In this document: piece after piece, positions 1 through 10,736 of the stretch | Layout of the letters: each line of letters opens with the position of its first letter | Numbering within the stretch: the stretch's first letter is position 1 | DNA from: Polysphondylium violaceum | Lineage: Eukaryota; Evosea; Eumycetozoa; Dictyosteliales; Dictyosteliaceae | Length of the DNA: 23,027 nt | Direction of reading: 5' to 3' | NCBI GenBank assembly: GCA_000277445.1 | Contig: AJWJ01000384.1 | Span: 1 to 23,027, forward strand | Made by a program: the position numbers and the translations under genes | The notes under the pieces: generated by a model | Databases searched by the model: none | What the model was told of the DNA's origin: nothing | What the model saw: only the letters and a program-made list of their open reading frames with translations

Positions 1-586
1 TATGAATCAGCGATTCTAAAGACCCTTTCAGAGAATTTAATTATATCATCGATGGATTGATCTCTGATTAGCATTTCGTATTTAAAACAACGAATTTTAT
101 TTTGGATCTTTTCGAATAACTCTTGATCACCCATACTTTTATCATACTCTATACTGTTGAAATCTAGATCTGTATCTGGAGGTGCCACCATTTTCTTAAA
201 CAAATGATCTCTAGAGAACAACTCGTCGACCAAATCATTAAACTCTTGTTTGTTTGTGGTTGTAAACATATTTTGATTCATAGATACACCCTCTTTAGGG
301 GTATCTAACCAATCTTGATAATAGGTATGAGTGGTTGTATTATTATTAATATTATTATTACTATTATCTGATAATAAATCCTTGAATCTTTTTAATTTAT
401 CCAATATAAATGATTCATCTAGATTTGATTCCAACAATTGCTTTAAGTTGTAGTCATCTCTGTTTTGGTAAAACTTTCCATTATAGCACATTAAATAGCC
501 ATCTGTGGGTGGTGTAAAATATTTAAATATACATTTTCTTAGACACACATTATTGAAAATTGATCTAAACAGTGTGGCTGTATTTC

Positions 587-665
<79 letters not shown>

Positions 666-686
666 GTTGTTGCTACGATTATCTGC
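1..686 (-). CDS. Asn-rich protein with dictyostelid N-terminal family motif, partial (3' part runs off the window)
   Basis: This frame is open on the minus strand from 686 to the left edge and has no stop there, so the gene continues outside. It reads 28 consecutive Asn, then a hydrophobic/basic segment LFRSIFNNVCLRKCIFKYF, then a mostly charged sequence (for example DDYNLKQLLESNLDESFIL) with a second short Asn/Thr run. The pattern LFxxxFNNxxLRxxIF is, from general knowledge, the usual opening of a large dictyostelid family that often carries ankyrin repeats further on. No ankyrin repeat is visible in this fragment. No ATG lies upstream of the motif in this frame, and a TGA stands at 687-689, so at least one 5' exon is missing or the start is broken. 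A possible 93-base intron (683-775) would join this frame to the open frame at 776-890. That the strand and frame are coding is fairly sure; the function is unknown. Confidence 0.6.
588..665 (-). repeat. (AAT)26 microsatellite encoding poly-Asn
   Basis: There are 26 uninterrupted ATT units on the plus strand. Read on the minus strand in the frame of the flanking gene they are 26 AAT Asn codons, preceded by two AAC codons. Tracts like this are typical of dictyostelid coding regions. The same DNA read in other frames gives poly-Leu and poly-Ile open frames that are not genes. Confidence 0.95.
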
Positions 687-728
687 TCATATGATCTGGG
701 TCTGAGGGTCCCAAAGCAATAAAAATCA

Positions 729-961
729 AAAAAATATTTTAAAAAAATTTCTTGTAAAAGGATCAACCATTTTACCAGATACCAGATAATTTCTTTTAGT
801 ATCAGTTATAAAAGTTGGCCCTTGGTTTGATTCAGAGAATTGGCTTGGAAAAGGATTCGATTCGATATATTCAGTATTACTACACGCTCTTCAGGAGTAA
901 ACCCTATGGATGGGTAATAACCTAATATATCTAGTGCTGTTGGTATTATTATTATTTGTAA
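729..961 (-). other. Two overlapping protein-like frames: 5' exons or frameshifted remnant of the 1-686 gene
   Basis: Two minus-strand frames look coding but do not join directly. Frame A (open 961 to 809) includes PTALDILGYYPSIGFTPEER. Frame B (open 890 to 729) includes YIESNPFPSQFSESNQGPTF and then ITDTKRNYLVSGKMVDPFTR. A single frameshift between about 880 and 850 would fuse them into one plausible segment. Splicing at GTAAAA (from 775) to GCAG (ending 683) would join frame B to the poly-Asn gene in phase, but it would remove the GKMVDPFTR part. No ATG opens either frame. It could be poorly resolved exons, a decayed gene end, or a sequencing error. I recognise no domain. Confidence 0.35.
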
Positions 962-1148
962 TCAAGTATTCTACACTTTAGAGAGATATGTGCTCAAATC
1001 TTTACGTGTTAATATGATAAATAATTATTTTTTATGCAGGGATCGAATTTTTTTTTTTTCGTTTTTTTGTGTATATTTTTTTTCGAGGGAAAATCATCAT
1101 TTTTCTATTTGTGCATATCTAAATTAGATATAAATATATACAGAGAAA

Positions 1149-1595
1149 ATGAATGAAGTTGATATGAAAGTTATTGAAATAAAAATGATGGCCTCCATCT
1201 TTAATGGGTATGTGTGTGCTAATAGATAGATTACAGAGTGGTTATATATAGATATATGTGTTGTGTATCAAGATAGATACAACACATCTTTTGTATATGT
1301 GTTCTATCAGGTAATGAAACAAAAAACTAACAACATCGGTCTTGTTTGATTCATGTGAATCAATAACAACAATAACAATCGCAGATTATTGGAAGCTTGT
1401 TCTTCTAAATGCATTAGTTCATATTCTGAAGCCGATTTAACTGTCGGTGAAAGTGTATGTGTTGAAAGATGTGCCACCAAATGGATGGAAACCTTCAAAA
1501 AAGTTCAAACTAAAATGAGCGGTGGTGCTATGCCAGCTGGTATGGATGCTGCCCCAGCCGAAGCTGCTCCAGAGAAGAAAGGATGGTTCTCTTAA
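1149..1595 (+). CDS. tim10: Tim10, small mitochondrial intermembrane-space import chaperone
   Basis: Exons 1149-1207 and 1385-1595 give 89 residues; the 177-base intron begins GTATGT and ends GCAG. The product has the twin CX3C signature of small Tim proteins: C25-S-S-K-C29 and C45-V-E-R-C49, separated by 15 residues. The stretch ESVCVERCATKW closely follows Tim10 family sequence. In the known family the cysteines form two disulfides, and Tim9-Tim10 hexamers escort hydrophobic membrane proteins across the intermembrane space. The first exon (MNEVDMKVIEIKMMASIFNG) matches the helical N-terminus expected before the first cysteine pair, which supports the splice and the start at 1149. The start is preceded by AAA, a favourable dictyostelid context. 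The C-terminus is a short Ala/Pro-rich tail ending KKGWFS. An AATAAA lies at 1653-1658. There is no presequence, as is normal for this family. Confidence 0.9.
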
Positions 1596-1955
1596 ATAGA
1601 TGGATAGTGTTTATTTATATATAGTACAGTTTCTTTTTTTTTTTTCTTGATCAATAAAATAATATAATATAGTATAGTATAGCAAAGCATATAGTTGTAG
1701 TACAGCGCAATGATCATTCAGAAAACAGTGACTTCCAACATCTTCTTTTTACAACACATTATCCCGTCAGGTGTGAAATTGTTGTGTTTCATTGGGCAAA
1801 AAAAAATTTAAAAGGAGGGTGCGTGTGGGGTGTGCTTTCATTTCTCAAATTTTATTTGTTTTTTTTTTAAAAGTTGTAAATATTTGTATTTGTAAATATT
1901 TGTATTTGTGTGTATTGTTATATTGTGATATTGGCTTTCGTTAGAATAAACTAGA
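1596..1955. other. Intergenic region, tim10 to MEMO gene
   Basis: This stretch holds the 3' end of tim10 with a T-run and AATAAA at 1653-1658, then the MEMO promoter. The promoter contains a GT-rich block (1814-1834), a T-run, and an imperfect TTTGTATTTGTAAATA repeat at about 1875-1910. No open frame looks coding. Confidence 0.6.
1814..1834 (+). promoter_or_regulatory. GT-rich G-box-like element upstream of the MEMO gene
   Basis: The block GGAGGGTGCGTGTGGGGTGT stands out in AT-rich DNA about 120 bases before the ATG at 1956. Dictyostelium G-box factor binds GT-rich sequences of this type in cAMP-induced promoters. Binding here is inferred only from base composition and position. Confidence 0.35.
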
Positions 1956-3137
1956 ATGAGTATTAGAAATTGTACACATGCAGGATCTTGGTATCTCCCA
2001 AATGCACAAAAATTAGGCACTCAATTATCAGGTTGGCTTGGTAATTGTAAAAGAATAAATGAGAATGTAAAAGCCATCATAGGACCGTATGTGTGATGAT
2101 ATTAGTACCTGTATAACAAACACACTGTTCCGACTACTATTATATACTAATTGTGAGAATCGACTTTTTGATTGATCAAAATATTTATATAGTCATGCAG
2201 GTTACACCTATAGTGGTAGAGCTGCTGCTTATGGTTATGTTCAATTAGCTCCAGAGAAATAGTATGTATATATACCTACATTTCAATCGTAGTTTGTACT
2301 TACCAACTCTCAAAAAGCAAAAGAATTTTTATTTTAGGACCATCTCATCATGTTTACATGAAGAATTGTGGGCTAACTTCTTTGGACGTCTTTCAAACGC
2401 CCATTGGTAATCTTAAGGTAGACAAACAAGGTATAGTATACGTTAACGCGATGAATATCTCTATTTGATAAATATACTGACCGCCGATATAATATCTTCT
2501 CTAAAAAGTTATTCAAGATCTCTACAATACCGGTAAATTTTGTTGGACTACAAAGAAAACTGATGAAGATGAACATAGTATTGAAATGCATCTTCCATAT
2601 ATTGCCAAAGTTGCTGAAAAGTATTTATTCTTTACATTAATTCACATCACATCACATCATTTATTAATACATCAAATCATGATTTATAGTATTTTAGATA
2701 ACATAACAATTGTACCCATTATGGTTGGAAATTTAAATACAGAGCTCGAGGAAAACTATGGTACTCTTTTGGCACCCTACTTTGATAATCCAGAAAACTT
2801 TTTCGTCATCTCTTCGGATTTCTGTCACTGGGGCGAGAGATTTGGTTACACTCACTACAATAAAACTTGTGGACCCATTTACAAGTCTATCGAGGATTTG
2901 GATAAAACTGCAATGCGTATCATTGAGGGAGGCGATCCTGTTGCCTTTTCCAAGTATCTCAAAGAGACCAAAAACACAATTTGTGGCAGACACCCCATTG
3001 CCGTCATGTTGTGGACTGCCAAACTCGCCAAACAAAACTATGACATTGAGTCACTCTACTATGAACAATCAAGCCAGGTGACCGACTGTCATGATTCCTC
3101 TGTGAGCTATGGTGTTTTGTCTTTTACCCAAAAATAG
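1956..3137 (+). CDS. memo1: MEMO family protein (MEMO1 homologue)
   Basis: Five exons, 1956-2086, 2193-2261, 2318-2430, 2509-2620 and 2690-3137, give 290 residues; human MEMO1 has 297. Family landmarks are all present: HAGSWY near the N-terminus, PHAGYTYSG (H45), [10 protein letters not shown] (H77), [24 protein letters not shown] (D185, H188) and NTICGRHP (C240). H45, H77 and C240 correspond to the three ligands reported to hold a metal in human MEMO1; the fold is related to non-haem iron dioxygenases. In animals MEMO acts in receptor-linked cell motility and in copper/iron handling; its role in an amoeba is not shown by this sequence. The four introns fall where the conserved protein would otherwise break, and each join keeps frame. 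Exons 3 and 5 each contain a second T-rich AG just inside the true 3' splice site. The final codons read [10 protein letters not shown], the normal family ending. Polyadenylation signals lie near 3249 and 3284. Confidence 0.92.
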
Positions 3138-3636
3138 ACAACACTCGCACTCATACTCACTCACACTCTCTCCTTCACATATTTGTATATACTGGATACA
3201 CACACCGTCTCATTTCATGACCACACTCACACACTTTATTTAAAACAAAATAAAATATCTTCTTGATTCCTATGATTCTAAAATAATAAAAACCCTTTAT
3301 AGAGAAAGTTTATTACGTAATTTCTCCCCCACCCAGGATTTTTAAATTTTTTTCAAAAAAAAAACAAAATTAAAAAATATACTCTGCCACTCCCACTTTT
3401 ACAACTGTATACAGATATTTGCTTGCTTCACACTACTTGAATCTAACCCTTTTTCGTTGGGTACACAGTAGAGAACTGATAACAATATATCGCACTCGCT
3501 CATATCTATACAGATAGACACATATCACATCACACCACACTACTCACACTCACTCACATATATTTAATATATATATTATTTATAATTTTGTTTCTTTATA
3601 AAAGAGATTTTATTCTCACTTTATTTATTTATTTAA
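3138..3636. other. Intergenic region, MEMO to Rab gene
   Basis: This contains the MEMO 3' end (AATAAA at 3249-3254 and another near 3284) and the Rab promoter. CA/CT-rich stretches (about 3135-3240 and 3525-3560) and a TATA-rich run (about 3558-3590) are the only clear elements. No coding frame or RNA gene was seen. Confidence 0.6.
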
Positions 3637-4702
3637 ATGATTACGATGGATGAGACTAAACAATATAAAATCATTTTAGTGGGAGACACAAGGTACTATT
3701 ATTATTAGAAATATTTATATTACTAAAACTCACTCAAATAAATATCTTTTTTATTTATTTACACCCCTCCTCACATGTTGTGTATTTGTTACACCACACC
3801 CACACACTCACACACTGAAGTTCTAGGCAACATATTTCTTTATATTAACACAACTTTTCATAATATCATATGCATGATGTATCATTCATTAACAATAATA
3901 ACAGTGTCGGGAAAACATCAATTTTACATAGATTAGTATTTAATAAATTCTCTGAAGAATATAGATCCACAGTAGGTGCAGACTTTTTATCGAAAACTAT
4001 ATATCAAAACAATATTATAACACAACTACAAGTAAGCAGTCTTTTATCATCATCATCATTATCATCATAATCATCAAAGTAATAACACTCTTAAATATAA
4101 AATAGCTTTGGGATACAGCAGGTCAAGAAAAGTTTTGGTGTTTAACAGAGGTATTTTGGAGAACAGCAGATGCAGTTATTTTAGTCTATGATATTTCGTG
4201 TGAGAAATCATTTCAAAATTTAGAGTTTTGGTATAAACAATTTAAGTCAAAGAGTGTCAATGAAGATGGTACAGAGAAATCATTGCCAATTTTAGTTTTA
4301 GGCAACAAATCTGATTGTCAAACAAGAGCTGTTAAACAAGAAGACGTTGAACAATGGTGTAAAGAAAAGAACATTAAATTACATTTTGAAGTATCGGCAA
4401 AGTTTTCAAATCAAATCAAAGAATCTGTTACAAAACTCACTGAATATATTACAGAGGGCGAAAAAGAACTGGAAAAGTAGTAATATTATTTCATTTATAT
4501 AGATTTTGTTTATTTCTACAAAAATGTGCATATATACTAACCATGTTATTTTCTATTCTAAAACTATAGTTCCCATTATGATGTTTATGGAGAAGAGGAG
4601 CAATATTCATCTGGACTTTTAAAGTCTGGAAAAAAATCAGTTAAACTACATTCAGAAACAAATAGATCAGAGGATTGTAGTTCATTTAGGTGTTGTAAAT
4701 AA
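3637..4702 (+). CDS. Rab family small GTPase, Rab7-like, divergent
   Basis: Exons 3637-3692, 3905-4031, 4106-4476 and 4570-4702 give 228 residues. Nucleotide-binding motifs are complete: P-loop GDTSVGKT (16-23), effector threonine in STVGADF (40-46), WDTAGQE (63-69), GNKSD (127-131) and the SAK motif (158-160). The VGADF effector loop and overall pattern are closest to Rab7-type endolysosomal GTPases. Members cycle between GDP and GTP forms and recruit effectors to membranes. The last exon has no start of its own and is found only by splicing at the GT in the AAG codon before an in-frame TAG (4478-4480). It supplies a tail ending RCCK, a paired-cysteine end suited to geranylgeranylation. The switch II region is unusual: EKFWCL and FWRTAD replace the common ERF and YYRGA. 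The start at 3637 is followed by a second ATG three codons on. Assignment to Rab is sure, to the Rab7 group moderate. Confidence 0.88.
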
Positions 4703-4919
4703 TTTATATATAAAAGTTATCCCTTTTTTTTTTTACTATTACTGTTCGTTTAGAAATGTGTATTTTATCACTTTATTTATTGTTTTTAAATTTCTCTATT
4801 CTTTCAGTCTCTCTTTGTTGTGTTGTTGATGATTCAACATTAAGATTCATGAAATAAAAAAAAAAAAAGTAAATTGAATAAAAAACTGAAAAATCATTTT
4901 GTAAAGAGAAAACGCAAAG

Positions 4920-5699
4920 ATGAACAAAGAACACGATATCGTAAAGTATGGTCAAGAACACCCAAGAACATTGATACCTGAGCTATGTCAGTTGTTTTAC
5001 AACAACGGATGGGTGACTGGTACAGGCGGTGGTATCAGTATTAAACAAGACAAAGATATCTATATTGCAGCCTCTGGCGTTCAAAAAGAGAGAATCGTCG
5101 CCGACGATATATTTGTCTACGATGAAGACGAACAAGAGATCTCTGCACCACCCGTTGAGAAGCGTTTAAAGGCAAGTCAATGCACTCCATTGTTTTTCAA
5201 TGCCTATAAACACCGTGAAGCAGGTGCTGTCATCCATACACACAGTCAACAAGCTGTCATGGTCACCCTCTTGTACGATACAGAGTTTGTCATCACTCAT
5301 CAAGAGATGATCAAGGGTATTATGAAAGGATATGGAAAAGATGCTTCTTATCTTCAATACAATGATAAACTTGTTGTACCAATTATTGAAAACACTCCTC
5401 ATGAAAGAGATTTAAAAGACAGAATGGTATTTATTTATACAATTGTATATATAATAAACTACTTTATATTAACATCCATACATACACAATAGTTGAAAGC
5501 TATGGAGAAATATCCAGAAGCAAATGCAGTTTTAGTTAGAAGACATGGTGTATATGTTTGGGGACCAAATTGGATTAAAGCAAAGACAATGTGTGAATGT
5601 TATGATTATCTATTTGAAATTGCCGTTAAAATGAGATCAATGGGTATGGATCCTGCTAAAGTACCCGAAGAAAATAAAGAATGTTGTTATGGTTGTTGA
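4920..5699 (+). CDS. mtnB: Methylthioribulose-1-phosphate dehydratase (MtnB/APIP)
   Basis: Exons 4920-5426 and 5493-5699 give 237 residues, close to human APIP (242). The enzyme dehydrates methylthioribulose-1-phosphate in the methionine salvage pathway, in the cytosol. It belongs to the class II aldolase/adducin fold, which holds zinc through three histidines. Those are visible as HTHSQ (H106, H108) and RRHGV (H187), with the acidic residue in THQEMIKG (E129) at the usual catalytic place. [10 protein letters not shown] and SGVQKER are phosphate/substrate-loop motifs shared with APIP, and the [13 protein letters not shown] ending is diagnostic. The 66-base intron splits DLKDRM from [10 protein letters not shown] in phase 0 where the family is continuous. 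Unspliced translation would add about 20 unrelated residues and stop. The ATG at 4920 is in a good context (AAAG before it). The protein ends ENKECCYGC, an unusual cysteine-rich tail not typical of APIP. AATAAA lies at 5714-5719. Confidence 0.94.
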
Positions 5700-5713
5700 T
5701 AGATAGATAGATA

Positions 5714-5768
5714 AATAAAAAATGATCTTGTGTATAGAGTATTAAAATGATACATTTAAATGTTTATT
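5714..5768. terminator. Facing polyadenylation signals of two convergent genes
   Basis: AATAAA on the plus strand (5714-5719) serves mtnB, and its reverse complement (5763-5768) serves the minus-strand receptor gene, whose stop codon is at 5780-5782. Only 80 bases separate the two coding regions, so the 3' ends of the transcripts probably overlap. Confidence 0.55.
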
Positions 5769-5779
5769 TATCTTTGAAA

Positions 5780-8700
5780 TTAATCATCATATTCATTTAA
5801 AAAGTTTGTATTATAGTTGTTCTTACTATTATTGTTATTATTGTTATTGTTGTTGTTATTATTATCATCATCATCATCACTATCATAATAATTATTACTT
5901 TGACTTATACTTGTGTAGGTGTAATTTAAATTGTTATCAGCATTGATTAATCTTAATCTATCGACTTTGCCAATGACATCGTTTTCAGGATCATTTTGTG
6001 GCTGGTCATAGTTGTCTTCTTCCTCGTAGCTAAAGGTATAGTTTTTCTTGAATTGTTCATTGTATTTTTCATCCTTTGATTTTGATCTCCATTTAGGTGC
6101 CTTTGAGGAAATCGATTCCAATATAGGAGAGGCAATGCTTTTGAATAAATCCCAATAGTATTGGCCTTGTAATTTAATGGCTGCAACAATGAACAACACC
6201 ACACAAATGATCAACACATACTGTTCGGTGGTCTTGTATAGAGTGTTGTCGAGATAGATGCAAGAGACAAACAAGAGGGTCAGGGAGATGGTTTCCAAAT
6301 AGTTGTCTTTGTTGGTGAGGAAGGGCTGGAATTTGATTTGAATAAACAGGGACGCCAGACACAGAAGCACAAGTGACATGGAACGATAGGGGGAGTAGAT
6401 GTCGAGCAGTGATAGAGTCACAATAGCAATACGCTTGAGTAACAAGATCACGTCCCAAAAGTAAAAGTTGGTTTTGTATTTCAAATAAAAGACGCCGAGT
6501 TTTCTTTGTACGTGGACATTGTCGAGCTTGTTTTTGTGGTGGTAGAGCACAATGAGGATAATAAAGGGGAAGAGAACGACGATCGCCAGTAATCCCTCTG
6601 ATATCTTTTTGCTGAGACGATAGTCGTCAGTGTCACACTGCACGGCTGGATTGGCATTCAACAGTGTGTAGACACCGACCTGGCCGCAGAAAAAGATCAA
6701 GAGGATCTCGGTGATCAGCGGGCCATAGCTATTCATGCACACCTTGATAAAGGCCGATGCTTGACGGAGTCTAAATTCCTTTTCACTCTTTTCAACGATA
6801 TTCTTTATCACTGGTATCTTGAATATGATACCAGTCTTTCTAAACACATATTCAACGAGAATAATGATGGCCAAGATGATAAACAAGAATATTGGTTGCA
6901 AGAGGATGAAATAATGGTTCCAGTAGAATCCATAGGGTCCGATGCAGTCGTTGAGATAGGACAGTGGGCCATTGGAGACATTGCCTGTGTTGTGTGTCGA
7001 TGTTGAGCCACTGAGTAGATTCCACAATGTAAATTTAATACCACTGGTTGAAATGACAACCAAGGTTTGGAGGAAATACAAGACGATTGGTACAAGTCCA
7101 GAAGAATCACTAGACATTTGTTGTGTCACGACAAGAGTGATAAATGTGGCCAATTTAATAATTACCACAACTGCATTGATAGTATCAGCGGTTTTACAAC
7201 CAGCGCCACAGTTATAATAGCCACTTTCACAATCGGCACACAGGGGTCCTTCGTATCGAGGTGCACAGATATTATTTCCCTCACATACTCCGTCGGGACA
7301 TGGAAAAGCAACAAGGCTTTGTGTGTCGTTTGTGTATATTGGGTCTATCCAGAACCCCTCCTCGGCAAAAAAGTCTTGTCCACCAAGACACAATACATCT
7401 TGAGGACATGGCTTACAAGTCTTTCCGTCCAAACCATAGCTTCTGGGGCTACATGGAACACATAGAGTATTTGCACTATTGGGCACAAATGAGAATTGAC
7501 AGGTATTAATGTCAACCTGAAAAGAAAATTGAGAAATGGTACTATCATCACTACTGATTTGGACCAATTGAGTGGTTCCCATCAAACCTTCCAAGCTGAT
7601 ATCTTTAAATGTAGCACCGGTTTTATTCAGAGGTTGAACTGCAAGAAGAGTGTTTGCAAAAAACAAAAACAAAGAGCATGTGGCACAGAATTTGTGATTG
7701 ATTGGATCACCCTTTGAGTCCACCAATGACACCTCGATGGTGTATCCAGCACTGCCACTATAGATTATTTGTGGAATATCTGTTTTTACCTGCATGTTGA
7801 TTAGGCCCAATGAGATTTGATCATTCATATCACTAATAACATCACCAATGATTGTGGGCTTATCTCCTACATAATAGATAAAGTTTCCTTGAGTGGCAGA
7901 ATTGAAATTATAATCACCGCCCTCAATATACAGAGTTGTGTTGAAGCTATCAGATGCATAAACACCGCCCATCGAAGCAGAGTTGTTATGGCAAATACAA
8001 TCGTACATAAACACAGAGCTTGCGTCACTGGAAAAGATAACCCCTCCCTGCCCTCCTGCACTGTTAAACATAAACGTGGAATCATAGATCTCTGCTTTGC
8101 TCGCGTCGGCCAGTGAAAGAAAAGCACCATTTCTAAAGATGATCAAGCTGTTGGTTGCAGAAATTTTTTCAAAATATAAATTTGATGCACCTTGGGCTTG
8201 GATTACAGATGCTGGGGCTGCAGAGTATGTTATATTGGTTCCTATTAATGTTATAGAGCTTCCAAGGGACATAATAAAACTACCACCATCAACACCACCA
8301 ATGACAGTAGAGTGGGAATCGTTAAAGGTTCCACCGGTCAGATTCCAAAGATTTTGTGAAAAGTAAAAATAGTTGGGTGAGGTGCAAGTGTATAGCGTCG
8401 AGTTGTAGAATTGAATATTTGAATCATGAGATAAACTACTTTTATGTGAAGATTGGAAAAGAGTGTAGAAAATGGTAATGTTGGAGGATGTGGTGACAAA
8501 ATAAGAGTTTACATCGACAAATTTACTATTGAAAATGTCAGAGATACTGTTGTCTAGGAAAATGGTGTCTATTGTTTTCTCAAATGTAGTGTTGGTCACA
8601 TATAAAAACCCTTGTTCTACATTGATAGTTTTGTCGCATTGAACATTAAAGTAAGAGTTTTCAAGCAAAACTTCGCCATGGAACGCCAAAATACAGCTTT

Positions 8701-10234
8701 CGGCTGGTACCGTTTTAAATACTGTGTTTGTGAAAAAAAGATCAGAGCTTTGTGACAATATAAATGTATTAAACTTTCCTTCCGATGGATAGCCATAGTT
8801 GATTTCCGAGTCTAGAATATTGGTTGACGAATGAGAACTACATATTGGCTGTTGAATGAGTGATGTCATTATTTGGACCATATTATTCATTATAAAATTT
8901 AAACCACATGTTACTTTGTTTAAGGGACCCACTGCATTTCCTCCAAAGAAACTGGAGTTGAATATTTCGACTTCATAAAACCCCACAAGATTGAGAGAGA
9001 GATCTTCAAAAAAGTTGCAATCATTTATATTGACCGATGCACCATTTCCCATGCCTTGGGCTTGAATCGCATAGCCTTTGTACTTTTCAAAGGTTGCAGA
9101 ATTAAAATCAATAAATGATAAAAAATTCAACATAATTGGAATATGAGAAGAGGTTGAATTGGTAAATGTACAATCAGACGATATGAGGCCCGACGCACCA
9201 GTTGCACGAATGAATCCACCGGGAACTCTACTGGAACTATTGGTAAATATAAAATTGTTGATATAAATAACACTGTTATCTCCCCAGATTTGATAATCAA
9301 AAATCATTAGACAACCTTCACCAGACAATATGACTGTTGAATTTGTACTGTTGCCAGATATAATGATAGAGTGAGAGGGTACAATCCAACTGTTTCCCAA
9401 TCCACAATAATATCCATCGAAAACAACAACCATGGTTGCCGATCTAACAGTGAGAGCTTGTTGAATGGATGAAAAAGGTTGCTCGATAGTACCAGTTCCA
9501 TTTATATCGCTACCATTATTACTGACATATGCTGTGGTTATTGTTTCATCAAAGCACTGTTGCACCATTTTTAAATCTTCTATATACAAAATATTTGACA
9601 CTGTTTGACTACTCTCCGAAAACTGAAATATAAAATCTAGAGGTTTATACATATTGGGATCTCCACACGGAAAGTATTCATACACTCGAGAAAATTGAGA
9701 ATATGTCGGCGAACGACCACCTATATTCCACGTATCTTGACTCACACCTACTTGAATATTATCCAACACTGAAGATTGTCTATAGCTGGCTACAAAGCTA
9801 TAGCAACCAGGTTGAGTATAATTCAAATTGTGATTGGTGGCTAGAAGAGTCCACATATTCTTTTTATAAGACACTGAATTATTGAATGAAATTCTAATTG
9901 CATTGTATCCAACCACCTCAGTGTTGTCAAAATTTTCCAACAGCCTCGTCACAAATGAGACGTTGATGTGCAAAGGATACTCTAGGATCCAATGTTGACC
10001 TGTAAGTGTATATGTTTGAGTAATTTCATTGAGAACTGGTTTATTGGTTGCCAATTCTTTAAATCCCCAATCTGGAAATATAATTTCTTTATCTATAAAA
10101 AGAATTGATTAGTAAGCCGTAATTTAGTCAACAAGAAAGAGACAGAGACACATACTGCAATCATCAGCAATTGAAAGAGAAAAGTTTAAAACCGATAGGA
10201 TAAAAATTAAATATAAATAAAAGTTTTTATTCAT
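5780..10234 (-). CDS. Large beta-helix/multi-pass membrane surface protein (paralogue of 10737-16497)
   Basis: Two exons, 10234-10156 and 10092-5780, give 1463 residues. The short first exon encodes a signal peptide (hydrophobic MNKNFYLYLIFILSVLNFSL, likely cut near residue 24) and joins in phase through a 63-base GTATGT...TATAG intron. In order: an N-terminal extracellular domain of unknown fold (about 30-200); the motif YVSNNGSDINGTGTIEQPF (from residue 215), typical of the entry to parallel beta-helix (pectin-lyase-like) repeats; a long Asn/Ser/Phe-rich repeat region to about 850; a Cys-rich stalk (about 891-994, with PCSPRSYGLDGKTC and GPLCADCESGYYNCGAGC); about nine membrane segments (about 999-1335); and a cytosolic tail of about 125 residues ending in an Asp5-Asn12 run. 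The KYKTNFYFWD...KR motif before membrane segment 6 is shared with its paralogue and recalls TRP-like membrane domains. Many N-glycosylation sequons are present. The ligand and function are unknown; a receptor or adhesion role is inference. Confidence 0.85.
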
Positions 10235-10736
10235 GTCTTTGTATTATATACAACAACAACAGCAACAACTATACAATCTAAAAGTAGCGAGTTGGGCTAG
10301 TGGGTACATATGTCTAAAAATATATTTCTATACAGCTAAAAAAGTTATTAATATCAGAGTGTTTTTATTCCTCCGAACTAGTGTGATGTCAGAAGGATTT
10401 TCTTTTTTTTTGAGGATTTCAAAAATTTGGGGATCATAGGGTTTGAGCGCCCCTTTCCCTTAAAATAAAAAAATCAAAATAAATCAAAAAAAAAACACTT
10501 TTTTCGATATTTTCAAAATATTGTCAAAAACCTCACAAAATATTGATCAAGACGTTTTTTGATTTTTATTAAAATTTTCTTTTTTCTTTTAAGAATTCCA
10601 ACTGGGGGGGACTCGAAAATTTGCAAGAAGAAAACACCACACTTAAAGTTTGCCTCCATCATCATCAGATCTTTTCATGTGAACTCATACACACACACAC
10701 GCCCCATATATATTTTTATCACATGTCAATTTAAAA
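10235..10736. other. Bidirectional promoter region between the two large receptor genes
   Basis: The 502 bases separate the two divergent start codons. Visible are a CAA-rich run near 10250, a GC-richer island at about 10430-10460 (with GAGCGCCCCTTTCCC), several A and T runs, a GGGGGGG run near 10604 and a CA repeat close to the plus-strand gene. Short open frames here have no coding character. Shared control of the two paralogues is inferred from the layout. Confidence 0.55.
10687..10705 (+). promoter_or_regulatory. CA repeat followed by GCCCC, G-box-like in reverse
   Basis: A CA run ending in CGCCCC lies about 35-50 bases before the ATG at 10737, with a TATATATTTTTA stretch just after it. 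CA/GT-rich blocks are typical of developmentally regulated dictyostelid promoters. No binding is shown. Confidence 0.3.

Noticed and set aside
505-766. Open frames reading poly-Leu (plus) and poly-Ile (minus)
   Set aside because: They are other-frame readings of the ATT repeat. The flanking conserved sequence is in the poly-Asn frame.
1030-1050. Possible tRNA end on the minus strand (TTCGATCCC-like)
   Set aside because: No acceptor stem, anticodon arm or rest of a cloverleaf lies in the adjoining AT-rich DNA.
3783-3820. CA-rich run in Rab intron 1 as a promoter element
   Set aside because: It lies within a transcribed intron and is simple sequence; there is no support for regulatory use.
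3870-4070. Separate start MHDVSFINNNN for a second Rab isoform
   Set aside because: The sequence before SVGKTS is intron, and this form would lack the first half of the P-loop.
6761-8366. Several plus-strand open frames opposite the large minus-strand receptor
   Set aside because: They are antisense shadows with no family match; the minus strand is one continuous conserved coding frame here.
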